From positions 1 through 64,000 of the forward strand of contig CAMZCM010000002.1 of the NCBI GenBank assembly GCA_947305005.1: a stretch of DNA of 64,000 bases, given 5' to 3'. Of this stretch, positions 34,554-44,300 are shown in pieces. A program made the position numbers and the translations under genes. Each line of letters opens with the position of its first letter. Positions within the stretch are counted from its first letter, which is position 1. The notes under the pieces were generated by a model. That model worked only from the letters and a program-made list of their open reading frames with translations. It was not told the origin of the DNA and did no database searches. This DNA comes from an uncultured Prevotellaceae bacterium (lineage in GTDB: Bacteria; Bacteroidota; Bacteroidia; Bacteroidales; Bacteroidaceae).

Positions 34554-35885
34554 TTAATTGACTTCGATGAGCACCTCGGAGAGGGTGGGGTGGATATGTA
34601 CGGTGTCGCGGAGCTGTTGCAAGGTGGCACCGAGATTCATATAGGCTGTGACCTCCTGCACGAGGTCTGCGGCGTGAGCACCGAAGATGTGGGCGCTGAG
34701 GATGCGACCCTCGCCGGGCTCGGTGCAGAGCTTGACCATTCCCTCTGTCTCGCCCATAGCGAGGGCTTTGCCGTTAGCGCGGTAGAACGCTTTGTGGCAC
34801 TCGAAGGCAGTTCCGGCTTCCTTCAATTGATCCTCGGAGGGACCTACACAGGCGGCCTCGGGGCTGGTGAAGATGGCGGCGGGCATCACATCGAAACGGA
34901 TGTTGTCCTCGATGCCGAGGATGCGGTTTACAACGTGGATGCCTTGCATCTCGGCGGCATGAGCGAGCATCTGCTTGCCGTTGACATCACCGATAGCAAA
35001 ACATTTACAATTTGACGATTTACAATTTACTATTTGGAAATCGCTATCAACGGGAATCGTGCCGTTGGGAGCCAGAGTGATACCTGCGGCTTCGAGGTTT
35101 AGCCCCTCGGTACGGGGCTTGCGACCCGTGGCCACCAGCACAACATCTGCCTCTATGCTTTCGGTCTGTCCCTTCTTGTTCTCAAATTGCACGAGACACC
35201 CCTCACCACTAAAGTTCCCCTCGCCCACGGGAGAGGGGATGGGGGAGAGGCTTTTCACGCCACATTGCATGTTGAAGGTGATTCCCTCTTTCTCCATCTG
35301 CTTGCGGAGACGCTTGGCGATGTCGCTGTCGAGAGCGGGGAGGCACTCCTTGAGGAATTCAATGACGGTGACCTCAGAACCGAAGCGGTTGAAGACGCTG
35401 GCAAACTCCATACCGATGACGCCGGCACCGATGATGCAGAGGCGCTGGGGGAGTTTGTCGAGGTTTAGGAGGCCGGTGGAATCAACCACTTCGGGGCTGT
35501 CAATGCCTGAAACAGGGATGAGCTTGCTGTCAGAGCCTGTGGCGATGATGATGTTCTGGGCGGTGTACTGTTCATCACCCACACAGACGCTTTGAGCATC
35601 AACGAAGGAGGCCTTGCCACGCACCAGCGTGATGTTGGGGTGGGAGAGAATGCCTTCAACGCCCTGGCGGAGTTGGGGAACAACCGTTGTCATCCGCTCA
35701 CGAGCGTCCTCGAAGGTGTCACTGTGTACATAGGTCTTCGTGGGGATGCAACCTACGTTGAGGCAGGTGCCGCCCACGTGTCCCTCTTCAATGATAGCCA
35801 CCTTAAGGCCATGTTTGGCGGCGTGGGCCGCAGCTTTGTAGCCGCCAGGCCCAGCGCCGATAATGATGAGGTCAGTTGTTGTCAT
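34554..35885 (-). CDS. lpdA: Dihydrolipoyl dehydrogenase (glycine cleavage L-protein)
   Basis: This flavoenzyme reoxidises the lipoyl arm of GcvH. FAD-binding [13 protein letters not shown], the redox disulphide C41/C46 in [16 protein letters not shown]-binding [13 protein letters not shown], and the C-terminal pair H432/E437 in HPTLSE are all present. I chose the ATG at 35885 ([10 protein letters not shown]); it overlaps the gcvPB stop by 14 bp. Two stretches are foreign to the family: residues about 213-230, encoded by a G/C-rich dispersed repeat, and 284-295, encoded by an aatttacaattt-type repeat. Both are in frame and surface loops could tolerate them. Confidence 0.95.
   Translation of the reverse strand: MTTTDLIIIGAGPGGYKAAAHAAKHGLKVAIIEEGHVGGTCLNVGCIPTKTYVHSDTFEDARERMTTVVPQLRQGVEGILSHPNITLVRGKASFVDAQSVCVGDEQYTAQNIIIATGSDSKLIPVSGIDSPEVVDSTGLLNLDKLPQRLCIIGAGVIGMEFASVFNRFGSEVTVIEFLKECLPALDSDIAKRLRKQMEKEGITFNMQCGVKSLSPIPSPVGEGNFSGEGCLVQFENKKGQTESIEADVVLVATGRKPRTEGLNLEAAGITLAPNGTIPVDSDFQIVNCKSSNCKCFAIGDVNGKQMLAHAAEMQGIHVVNRILGIEDNIRFDVMPAAIFTSPEAACVGPSEDQLKEAGTAFECHKAFYRANGKALAMGETEGMVKLCTEPGEGRILSAHIFGAHAADLVQEVTAYMNLGATLQQLRDTVHIHPTLSEVLIEVN
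35005..35037. repeat. AT-rich repeat inserted within lpdA
   Basis: Units of atttacaattt lie in frame inside lpdA and encode about residues 284-295 ([12 protein letters not shown]), just before the conserved AIGD. The unit resembles the intergenic AT-rich arrays found elsewhere in this window. Confidence 0.7.
35196..35253. repeat. G/C-rich dispersed repeat inserted within lpdA
   Basis: An imperfect inverted repeat (ccctcgccc/gggagagggg and flanks) encodes about residues 213-230 of LpdA ([17 protein letters not shown]). It shares GGGGGAGAGGCTT with the dnaG linker at 1522-1534 and the same style of palindrome with 46322-46448. Confidence 0.75.
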
Positions 35886-37281
35886 TGACCAATTGTTTAT
35901 AAGTGGTGATAGGATGCTTGGCTGCCAGCACATCATCGACACGTCCGATGGGTGTGGTGTGGGGTGCGGTCTTGACCAACTCAGGGTCAGTCTTGGCTTC
36001 CTCTGCTATCTGGCGCATGACGGCAATGAATCCGTCAAGCGTTTCTTTCGACTCGTTCTCCGTAGGTTCTATCATGAGAGATTCATGGAAGAGGAGGGGG
36101 AAGTAGATGGTGGGAGCGTGGTAGCCATAGTCGAGGAGGCGCTTGGCAACGTCCATCGTGGTGACGCCCGTGCTCTTATCCTTCAAACCGTCAAAGACGA
36201 ATTCATGGCAGCAGATGGTGTCGATGGGGAGTTCATAGACATCCTTCAGACTCTCTTTGATGTAGTTGGCGTTGAGGACAGCCAAAGGACCTACTTCTTT
36301 AATATGTTCACGACCGAGTGAGAGGATATAAGCGTATGCACGCATCATCACACCGAAATTGCCGTAATAGGGTGACACTACGGGGAAGAATTCTTGCAAC
36401 CCTTCGCGAACACCCACGGGACCTGCACCGGGGCCACCACCGCCATGAGGGGTGGAGAAGGTCTTATGCAGGTTGATGTGCATCACGTCGAAGCCCATGT
36501 CGCCAGGACGACAAGCGCCTAGCATCGGGTTCAGGTTGGCACCATCGTAGTACATCAGGCCACCGCAGTCGTGGATGAGTTTTGCAATCTCAGGGATACG
36601 TGTCTCAAAGAGACCAAGCGTGTTGGGATTGGTCATCATCATGGCCGAGATCTCTGTGCCCTGCTCTGCGACGATGCGCTGCAAGTCTTCGAAATCTACT
36701 GTTCCGTCAGCCAACGATTTCACCTCGATAATTTCCAAACCACATACTGCTGCCGAGGCGGGATTTGTGCCATGGGCGCTGTCAGGTACAATTACCTTCT
36801 TGCGAGCTATGTCTCCACGTGAACGATGATAGCTGTCTATTGTCATCAAACCTGTCAACTCTCCATGTGCACCAGCATAGGGCTTAAAGGTGAAGTGGGC
36901 CAAGCCCGTGAGTTCACAGAGTGACTGCTCCAGTAACTTGACCAATGCCAATGCACCCTTTACGGTGCTGGAAGGCTGATGCGGATGCAGATTCTGGAAC
37001 TGGGGCAGTGCGGCCATCTCCTCGTTGATTTTAGGATTGTACTTCATCGTGCAAGAGCCTAAAGGATAGAAGCCCGTATCTACGCCAAAATTATTATTCG
37101 AGAGGTTGGTGTAATGGCGTACCACTGTCAGCTCGTCGCACTCTGGCAGCTGGGCCTCTTCGGAACGTCTCATCGATGTGGGTATCTCGTAAGAGCCAAA
37201 ATGATTCTTAGGCAGACTATAGCCTTTTCGGCCCTCTTTCGAAAGTTCGAAAATCAGATTTCCATATAGTCGGTTGTTCAT
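35872..37281 (-). CDS. gcvPB: Glycine dehydrogenase (decarboxylating) subunit 2
   Basis: GcvPB and GcvPA form the PLP-dependent P-protein, which decarboxylates glycine and passes the aminomethyl group to GcvH. The PLP lysine is K273 in [20 protein letters not shown]. The 469-aa length fits the split (two-subunit) type. It follows gcvPA by 18 bp and overlaps lpdA by 14 bp. Confidence 0.96.
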   Translation of the reverse strand: MNNRLYGNLIFELSKEGRKGYSLPKNHFGSYEIPTSMRRSEEAQLPECDELTVVRHYTNLSNNNFGVDTGFYPLGSCTMKYNPKINEEMAALPQFQNLHPHQPSSTVKGALALVKLLEQSLCELTGLAHFTFKPYAGAHGELTGLMTIDSYHRSRGDIARKKVIVPDSAHGTNPASAAVCGLEIIEVKSLADGTVDFEDLQRIVAEQGTEISAMMMTNPNTLGLFETRIPEIAKLIHDCGGLMYYDGANLNPMLGACRPGDMGFDVMHINLHKTFSTPHGGGGPGAGPVGVREGLQEFFPVVSPYYGNFGVMMRAYAYILSLGREHIKEVGPLAVLNANYIKESLKDVYELPIDTICCHEFVFDGLKDKSTGVTTMDVAKRLLDYGYHAPTIYFPLLFHESLMIEPTENESKETLDGFIAVMRQIAEEAKTDPELVKTAPHTTPIGRVDDVLAAKHPITTYKQLVNDNN

Positions 37282-37299
37282 AATCTTACATTTTTAAAG

Positions 37300-38631
37300 T
37301 TAATGTACACCTTTTACCAATGGAAGCGCTTCAATGAAGCGGTCTATTTCTTCCTTCGTACGCTTTTCCGTAACAGCGATGAGGAGACTTCCGTCGTTCA
37401 TTTTAACGCCAGGAAGGATACCGTTCATCATATAGAACGAGAACAGCTCGTCAATATCTCCATCATAACGAACAAGGAACTCATTGAAGAATGGCTTGTC
37501 GTAAACAAGAGAGAAGTGACCCGTCGCTAAGAGTTTGTTGCAAAGATAGTGGGCACCAGCGTAGGAAAGCTGAGCAGCCTCTTTGAGTCCCTGTTTACCC
37601 ATCAGTGAACAATAAATAGTGACGAAGAGTGCCATCAAACTCTGGTTGGAGCAGATGTTTGAGGTGGCCTTCTGACGACGGATATGCTGCTCGCGAGCCT
37701 GAAGCGTGAGCACAAAGGCCCGCTGTTCACGATTATCTTTCGTCATGCCGACAATACGGCCTGGCATCTTACGAATTAACTTCTCTGTGCAGCACATATA
37801 ACCTACGTACGGGCCACCGAACTGCATGGGAATACCTAGGCTCTGCCCGTCGCCTACGGCAATGTCAGCACCCCACTCACCAGGTGTCTTTAGCACAGCA
37901 AGGTCTGCAGCGACGCTGTTGATGATCAAGAGTGCCTTATTGTCATGGCAAGCATCGGAAAAGCCAGTGAAATCCTCAATGATTCCACAGGCATTGGGCT
38001 GCTGAACAATGACGCCGGCTACGCCTCCTGCTGCAAGTTTTTCCTTAAGGTCTTCGAGATTAGTCACGCCGTCTTTCTCGGCTATCGTCTCCAACTCAAT
38101 ACCCTGATGCAGGGCATAGGTATCAAGAACCTTCCTCGTATCCACATTCAGGGTCTTAGAAACCAGCACCTTGTTCTGTTTCTTGCCAGCTGCCACAGCC
38201 ATCATCATGGCCTCAGCTGTAGCCGTTGTACCATCGTACATGGAAGCATTAGAAATGTCCATACCTGTGAGTTCTGCCATCATTGACTGATACTCGAAGA
38301 TATAGTGCAACGTACCTTGTGAGATCTCTGCCTGATAAGGGGTATAGGATGTCAGTAGCTCTGAACGCTGTAGCAGTTGCGGAATAACAGCAGGTGTGTA
38401 ATGATCATAGACGCCATAGCCTGCGAAACATGTCAGTTGCTGGTTCTGCGAACCCAGTTTCGCAAAGAGATCGCGTACCTCCATCTCACTCATCTCCGAG
38501 GGCAGTTTGTATTCGTCTCGGAAACGGATGCTCTCAGGGATCTGGGCATAGAGCGCATCGATAGAATCGATGCCTACACGCGAAAGCATCTCCTGCAAGT
38601 CCTCCTGAGTTTGCGGAAAAAATTTAAACAT
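37300..38631 (-). CDS. gcvPA: Glycine dehydrogenase (decarboxylating) subunit 1
   Basis: This is the 443-aa N-terminal half of the P-protein. It has family motifs such as SFAGxGxYDHYTPAVI (here CFAGYGVYDHYTPAVI), TPYQAEISQGTLHYIFEYQ and DMSNASMYDG-like DISNASMYDGTTATAEA. It partners with GcvPB encoded next. A 25-bp-stem hairpin (38649-38736) separates it from gcvH, which could tune the amount of P-protein against H-protein. Confidence 0.96.
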   Translation of the reverse strand: MFKFFPQTQEDLQEMLSRVGIDSIDALYAQIPESIRFRDEYKLPSEMSEMEVRDLFAKLGSQNQQLTCFAGYGVYDHYTPAVIPQLLQRSELLTSYTPYQAEISQGTLHYIFEYQSMMAELTGMDISNASMYDGTTATAEAMMMAVAAGKKQNKVLVSKTLNVDTRKVLDTYALHQGIELETIAEKDGVTNLEDLKEKLAAGGVAGVIVQQPNACGIIEDFTGFSDACHDNKALLIINSVAADLAVLKTPGEWGADIAVGDGQSLGIPMQFGGPYVGYMCCTEKLIRKMPGRIVGMTKDNREQRAFVLTLQAREQHIRRQKATSNICSNQSLMALFVTIYCSLMGKQGLKEAAQLSYAGAHYLCNKLLATGHFSLVYDKPFFNEFLVRYDGDIDELFSFYMMNGILPGVKMNDGSLLIAVTEKRTKEEIDRFIEALPLVKGVH

Positions 38632-38648
38632 ACTTTTTTCTTTTTTTT

Positions 38649-38736
38649 ACAACGAATTAGACGAATTAAACGAATTCAAGTTCACTGGATAATAAACTTG
38701 ATAAAGAAAACTCGTTTAATTCGTATAATTCGTTGT
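38649..38736. repeat. Large inverted repeat between gcvH and gcvPA
   Basis: Arms at 38649-38673 and 38712-38736 are complementary over 25 bp with one mismatch. They are made of repeated acgaatta units. An inner caagtt/aacttg pair extends the stem. On the minus strand it is followed by an A-run, not a T-run, so it is not a classical terminator. It lies inside the glycine cleavage operon. Confidence 0.88.
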
Positions 38737-38745
38737 GTTGAATAA

Positions 38746-39126
38746 CTATGCAGCACAGAATGCTTCGTATTTAGCAGCATCCATGAGGTTGTTGAGCTCA
38801 GAGGGGTCGCTGAGCTGAACCTTGATGATCCAGTTGCCGAAAGCGTCCTTGTTGAGGAGCTCGGGCTCGTCTTCGAGAGCTTCGTTGATCTCAACGACAG
38901 TGCCGCTGACGGGAGAGATGAGGTCGCTGGCGGCCTTCACGCTCTCCACTGCACCGAACTCTTCGCCTGCGGTGACTTCGTCATCGACTTCGGGCATGTC
39001 AACATATACGACGTTGCCCAGTGCGTGCTGAGCGTAGTCGGAAATACCAATGTAACCAAATTCGCCTTCTACGCGAATGTACTCGTGTGACTCGCTGTAA
39101 AGGAGTCCTGCTTGAAATGTAGCCAT
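38746..39126 (-). CDS. gcvH: Glycine cleavage system H protein
   Basis: GcvH shuttles the aminomethyl group between P-, T- and L-proteins on a lipoyl arm. The lipoylated lysine is K64 in GAVESVKAASDL. Length (126 aa) and the SHEYIRVEGEFGYIGISDYAQ start are typical. It lies 6 bp after gcvT. Lipoylation is probably done by the ligase encoded at the head of the operon. Confidence 0.97.
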   Translation of the reverse strand: MATFQAGLLYSESHEYIRVEGEFGYIGISDYAQHALGNVVYVDMPEVDDEVTAGEEFGAVESVKAASDLISPVSGTVVEINEALEDEPELLNKDAFGNWIIKVQLSDPSELNNLMDAAKYEAFCAA

Positions 39127-39132
39127 AATTGT

Positions 39133-40233
39133 TTACTTTTTATAATGTTTATCGTAGAATTTCTTTTTGACAACCACGCCGGGGAAGGTCTTCTTGCGAA
39201 TCTGGACTTCCAACTCGGTGCCGAGCTTGGCGAACTCTGTCTTGACGAGCGCCATGCAGACACTCTTATCGACGCTGAGGCAGTGGTAACCGGTGGTGAC
39301 TTCACCAATGACTTCGCCTTCTTTCAAGACTGCATAACCGTGACGAGGAATTGCTTTGTCAGCGAGTTCAATGCCGATGAGCTTCTGAGCCACGCCGTTG
39401 GCTTTCTGCTCTGCGAGGGCGTCCTTGCCAATGAACTCTGCTTTGTCGAGTTTGACGAAGATGCCCAGGCCTGCCATAATGGGAGAGATGTCGGCGCTGA
39501 GTTCGTCGCCGTAAAGTGGCAGACCGACCTCGAAACGCAAGGTGTCGCGGCAGCCAAGACCGCAGGGCTTGCAACGTCCGCTCTCGATGAGCTTATCCCA
39601 TGACAACTGGGTGAAGGCGTGAGAACCGTAGATCTCAAAGCCATCCTCGCCTGTGTAGCCCGTACGGGAGATGATGATGGTCTCGCCCTCATTGCCTTCG
39701 GCTACGTCGAGTGTCTTAGCGGTATAGAACTTCAGCTCCTTGCAAGGAAGACCGAGGACTTCTTCAACGATTGCTTCGGCTTCGGGTCCTTGAACGGCAA
39801 GCTGACCGTAGTAGTCGCTTTGGTGGTCGAGGTTGATGTCGAAACCTTCCTTCTGCTCATTCATCCATGCCACATCCTTGTCAATGTTGGCAGCATTGAT
39901 GACGAGGAAGAAATCGTTGTCACCCATCTTATAGACCAGCAGGTCATCAACGGTGCCGCCGTTGGGGTAGCACATCATTCCATAATAGATCTGTCCGAGG
40001 GGTGCATCAGTCACATCGTTGGTGAAGATGTGCTGCACGTAGCGCTCAGCATCAGGGCCAGTGATGCGCACTTCGCCCATGTGACTCACGTCGAAAACGC
40101 CACAATGCTGGCGCACGGCGTTGTGCTCGTCGGTAATGTTCGAGTACTGGATAGGCATAATGAATCCGCCGAAGGGCGACATCAGTGCGCCGAGTGCCAC
40201 ATGGCGGTCATAAAGGCAGGTTTTCTTTTCCAT
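39133..40233 (-). CDS. gcvT: Aminomethyltransferase (glycine cleavage T protein)
   Basis: GcvT transfers the methylene group from the H-protein intermediate to tetrahydrofolate and releases ammonia. Family motifs include GVFDVSHMGEVRITGPDAERYVQ, QGPEAEAI, ISRTGYTGEDGFEIY and LGCRDTLRFEVGLPLYG. The length is 366 aa. It starts 116 bp downstream of the lipoate ligase gene. The gap contains a short G/C-rich repeat (40246-40275) but no visible glycine riboswitch. Confidence 0.97.
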   Translation of the reverse strand: MEKKTCLYDRHVALGALMSPFGGFIMPIQYSNITDEHNAVRQHCGVFDVSHMGEVRITGPDAERYVQHIFTNDVTDAPLGQIYYGMMCYPNGGTVDDLLVYKMGDNDFFLVINAANIDKDVAWMNEQKEGFDINLDHQSDYYGQLAVQGPEAEAIVEEVLGLPCKELKFYTAKTLDVAEGNEGETIIISRTGYTGEDGFEIYGSHAFTQLSWDKLIESGRCKPCGLGCRDTLRFEVGLPLYGDELSADISPIMAGLGIFVKLDKAEFIGKDALAEQKANGVAQKLIGIELADKAIPRHGYAVLKEGEVIGEVTTGYHCLSVDKSVCMALVKTEFAKLGTELEVQIRKKTFPGVVVKKKFYDKHYKK

Positions 40234-40245
40234 AGGTGAGGACCC

Positions 40246-40275
40246 CCTCCCCGCTCCCCCTGTATGGGGAGAGTG
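40246..40275. repeat. G/C-rich dispersed repeat before gcvT
   Basis: A short imperfect palindrome (ctccccgctccccc ... ggggagag) of the same style as those in lpdA and at 46322-46448. It lies in the 116-bp gap between the lipoate ligase gene and gcvT. Confidence 0.6.
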
Positions 40276-40349
40276 GAATGTATTTGAGCGACAGAGGTTT
40301 TAGGGTCATTCTTTTAATAATAAATGGTTATACGATTGATAATTTCTAT

Positions 40350-41060
40350 TTACGTTCCAAACACGAAGTTTGGGTCAAGGTATTCCCGTTCCAGAACTTT
40401 AATATTTACGATATTCTCCTTTGTAAGCAGAAGCTCTTTGTCGCAAAGGTGCTCACGTACATAGGCTTTGAAAGCTTCGATGGTGAGGTCTGTATGTTCC
40501 TTGAGAAGAGTGATGCGCTGACGGACACTCTGCACGCCGTGTTTGTCCAGTTTTACTTGCGGAGGCGTAATGGCGTTAAGCATGTGTTCCATATCCGTGT
40601 CGAAAAGCATGGTACCATGCACGATGCTGTGACCTGGGATATGGTAAAAGGCATTGCCAGAGACCTTTCGGTCTCCGATAAGCACATCATTGTTCTGGGT
40701 AGAGGTGGCTTCAAGACCCAGCTCTTGAAGCATCGCGCAGACCATTGCCATGTAACGTGAGAACGTGGTTGTGACTTCATCGGATCGGGTGATGTAACTC
40801 ATCATGACGTTCGACATGTCGGCATAAACACATCCCCCGCCACTTTTGCGACGATAGAACTGGATATTGTGATTGCGGCAATAGTTGAGGTTCACTTCAT
40901 TTTCAATGATTTGATTGCGTCCGAAGATGACACTAGGCTCTACTTGCCATAAAAAGAAAAGGTCATCGTCCAGATTTAAGTTGCGGGCCACGTATTCCTC
41001 CATCGCCAGATAAAAACTCAGGCGACGTAACTCCTTCATAGGCAGTGTGACATACGTCAT
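40350..41060 (-). CDS. Lipoate-protein ligase family protein
   Basis: This 236-aa cofactor transferase has the lipoate-binding motif RRKSGGGCVYADMSNVMMSY and the catalytic-type lysine in DRKVSGNAFYHI, with HGTMLFDTD following. It lacks the separate C-terminal domain of full-length LplA, so it is a one-domain member. Being first in the glycine cleavage operon, it most probably attaches lipoate to GcvH K64. A Bacteroidetes-type promoter lies at 41112-41142. Confidence 0.9.
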   Translation of the reverse strand: MTYVTLPMKELRRLSFYLAMEEYVARNLNLDDDLFFLWQVEPSVIFGRNQIIENEVNLNYCRNHNIQFYRRKSGGGCVYADMSNVMMSYITRSDEVTTTFSRYMAMVCAMLQELGLEATSTQNNDVLIGDRKVSGNAFYHIPGHSIVHGTMLFDTDMEHMLNAITPPQVKLDKHGVQSVRQRITLLKEHTDLTIEAFKAYVREHLCDKELLLTKENIVNIKVLEREYLDPNFVFGT

Positions 41061-41111
41061 GAAAAGCTTTTCTTTTTGGTCTTAGGCAGGCGGTTCGGTG
41101 CTCTGCGGCTA

Positions 41112-41142
41112 CAAATGTACTTCTTTTCCCGCAGATAACAAG
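41112..41142 (-). promoter_or_regulatory. Promoter of the lipoate ligase-gcv operon
   Basis: On the minus strand CTTG (41139-41142), a 19-bp spacer and TACATTTG (41112-41119) match the Bacteroidetes consensus with one mismatch. It lies about 52 bp before the ligase ATG. Confidence 0.65.
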
Positions 41143-41164
41143 AATTTTTAAGAAGTTTTTCGTA

Positions 41165-41302
41165 TTAGCTGATTTCTCCGCAGAGCGCCTTGCTTATCTT
41201 CTCACGTACGAGGACAGTGTCGGTCATATGTCCAAGAAGATGCATCAGCTTGGTTATCGCACATTCAACGGTGACGTCGTAGCAGTTGACGACCTTGGAT
41301 GA
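41165..41302 (-). pseudogene. 3' remnant of an L-asparaginase gene
   Basis: Read on the minus strand, 41302 to 41165 encodes 45 residues ending in a stop, including YDVTVECAITKLMHLLG and ending SKALCGEIS. This resembles the C terminus of type I L-asparaginase (pattern DMTxEAxLxKLxxLL ... LxGEL). No start codon or upstream part exists: the frame runs into a stop beyond 41302. Its first 12 codons overlap, in another frame, the 3' end of the large secreted-protein gene. It looks like the end of an asparaginase gene whose front was lost by recombination. The assignment rests on memory of the family motif. Confidence 0.6.
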
Positions 41303-44300
41303 AAATGCCCTTTAGATAGGATGATGAGTTGTAAGACGTAAGATGATTTATACGGCAGCCGGAAAGATCATAGAGAGGAGCACCTGATATAACAGCTTGC
41401 GGTTCTTTTTCCATTACCTCTTCGAGTCCAGTTCCGTTATATTTTAATTCGATGATACGTAGGTTATCGACATATAGACGGGCTTGGTTGGCAGCACCTT
41501 GATTCTCGGAGGTCTTTAGGCCAAAACGAAAGGTGATGTCAGCCTTTTCGCTAATGACGTTGAGGCGAAATCGTTGTTCTTCCCATGTGCCAGCTTGTGA
41601 AGGCAAGGTATAGAGCTCGGTTCCAGAATTAAGTTGCTGATAATTGTCATCTTGACGAAGATAGACACGGGCCTGTTCATCATTTAATACCAAACCACAA
41701 AGGGCAGTATTGATGTTACCGCCTGTTGTTGATAGAACATTCGAAGCCAAGCGCCGACTCTCGTTGGGACAGTCATAGCGACAATCGTAGCGAATGATGT
41801 AGGAACCATTGGGTAAGGTAATGCTTTGGCTGATGGCATTGGTGCCTGTCGTCCAAGAATTCATGATGCTTAAGCAGCGCGTTCCAGCCTCTGAGTCGAA
41901 CTCTGCGGGAACCGCCATGATACAGGAGCTGTTGCCGACAGATGAAGGTGATACGCAGTACTGAGTGAAGCTATAGGGCATGGAGTAGAGGAGGGCGAAT
42001 TTTGAGGCAGATGAAAGCTTTGACTCTGCCTTCCATCCCTTCACTGGGAGTACCTGAGGATAGTTGGAATTGGCAGCCTTCACGGCCTGTGTGTAACAGG
42101 GATTATAGGTTGTCCCATTTAAGGTAATGTTACCAGTGGTGCCCCAGGTTTCGTCCTCCTCAAAATTAGGGTTTGTGAGGTACTGCTCCGTTACGTCAAC
42201 GTACGTGGGAAATCCGCTGGGGATGAGCATTTCACTTTCATCCCGAGAGGCATGGATCTTGTCTCCATCCAACTGCACAATCATTGTCTCATAAGGATCA
42301 ATGTCAAGCTGTTGACTGATGACCTTTCCTTCGTTGATGATAGTGATGGTGATTCGTTGTGACTTTCCGCGCTCGGTGGAGCGGACGTATAGTTGTTTGT
42401 CGTTCCACTGATTGAACATCTTGGCGGCCACACTTGATCCTTGAATGAAGACAGATAGCGGTTGCATCATAGCGTGATTCTCGTCGAGAGCGATGGTACT
42501 AGAGCCTTTGCTATCGGAGATGAATGTCTCTGAGGATAGTACTGGAGCACCTAATCCTTCGAAGAATAGCTCTTTTAGTTCAGCCTTATTGATGTTACTA
42601 CCCGCGAGGTTAGCAATGATAAGGTTGCGCTCGCCATCGGGGTCGGGACAGATGAGCCCATTCCAACCATCGGGAAGAAATTCTGTGAAGTCAACGACCT
42701 GTTTGGCAAGAGCTTTTGTTGTGGCACTATCCACCTTACTATAATAGATGACGGCAGAGCGTTCAACGAGCTTATCTTTTTTGAAAGCTTCACTTTTAGT
42801 GGAGTACATGGGATAGAATTTTGAACAGAGGATGCTGTTGTTATTCTCTTGCTCACCGAAGGCCATCTTACCCGTACCTCCTATTGTGACAATGCCTATT
42901 GAATTGTCGATATTGGCCCACGTACTGTTAAATTGCATCGTTTTCTTTCCATCGGTTTGTGTGCTGCCAGTTTCGTAGTAGAGCGTTCGCTGAGGGCGGG
43001 TAAAATCATCGGTTGTGATAGCTAACATACCTCCGCGGCGCCCCGTGAGGGTCCCGTTCTGCAGACCCTTTATGTTGTTGAGATAAATGATGGCATTACC
43101 ACGTGTGGCTGTAAGGACGAAGCTGTTTTCGAGTGTCGCATCATTCATGCTGAGACGTCCGTTCATGGTGAAGGCGTTGCCTTCGAGGTTATAAATACCG
43201 CTGATAACAGGTGTGGCATTAGTGCCTTTCCCGCTGACGTTATACCATCCAAGAATGTTGCCTGTATTGTTGGCACGGAAAGGGCAGATGATTTTATTTC
43301 GGTCAGGCGTGGTGTCCGTAAAATAGCCCGTATAGCTTTTCAGGCCTGTACTCCACGAGAAGGTGACGAAGCGGTCTTTTGAGGAGGCACGCACGATATT
43401 CTGACTCTTGAAAAGGTGAGCTTCTTGATAGTTGGCGCTGAATTCCTCCCACGTTGTAGGCTGAAGGTCAGCTGTAGAGGCTGCTGCGTGCATCAAGTAG
43501 GTCATCATCACTCGATGTGCTTCTACACCCATACGTCGGCTGCCCACATCGGAGCGCAGGAGCCATGAGCCATCGGTGGTTGTCTGTTGACGAGCTTTGA
43601 TGAACTTATAAGCCATATTTTCTAGTAGTAGTGCGTTGGGATCACGCAGGAAGCAGGCCATGGTGGAGTAGGAGGTTATCTGGTCGAAGAGAAAGAGGCT
43701 CCAGTCGTTGCCGTTGGGCATCGCTAGCTCGCCGTCGGCCAGTGCCAACCAGTTCAGTACGTCATCCATTACGTGCTGTTGGTTGTGCATCAGTGCGTTA
43801 GTCTTCCATTTTAGGTTATCACCCTGAAAAAGTAACATGGCCAAATGTGCCTCTCCAAGTTCCTGCATCACCACATTTTGGTATGAGGTGTGAAAAAGAT
43901 TATGATTTTGTAGCGTGTAGTCATCGTAAAGGTTCTGACCTTTGTAGTAGTCGGCTACGGTTTTCTGGTCATAGCCTGAATCAATGACCATTCGGTTGTT
44001 AGCATCGTCTGCTTGGGAATAACTATTGATGGCAAAGGCGCGCAAACGATCGAACCACTTCGGTGCGAGGGCGTCGTTGGGGTAGAGCCCGAGGGCACAG
44101 GCGAGGATGTCGGCTTCCCAACCGTTCTCTTCCGCCTTGGTATCGCCAGCATAGCCCGTAGGTATATTGCGGTTGAGCTCGTAGTTACATTCTGCCTTTA
44201 CCATATTATATATATATGTGTGCTGCTGTTCTGTCAGTTCCTCTTTCAGGAAATGAGCAGCGAAGCAGAGCGACATAGCCCAGAGGGAGCTTTCCCATGT

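Noticed and set aside
40234..40349. Glycine riboswitch before gcvT
   Set aside because: The 116-bp gap contains a G/C-rich repeat and AT-rich DNA, with no tandem aptamer-like conserved core visible.
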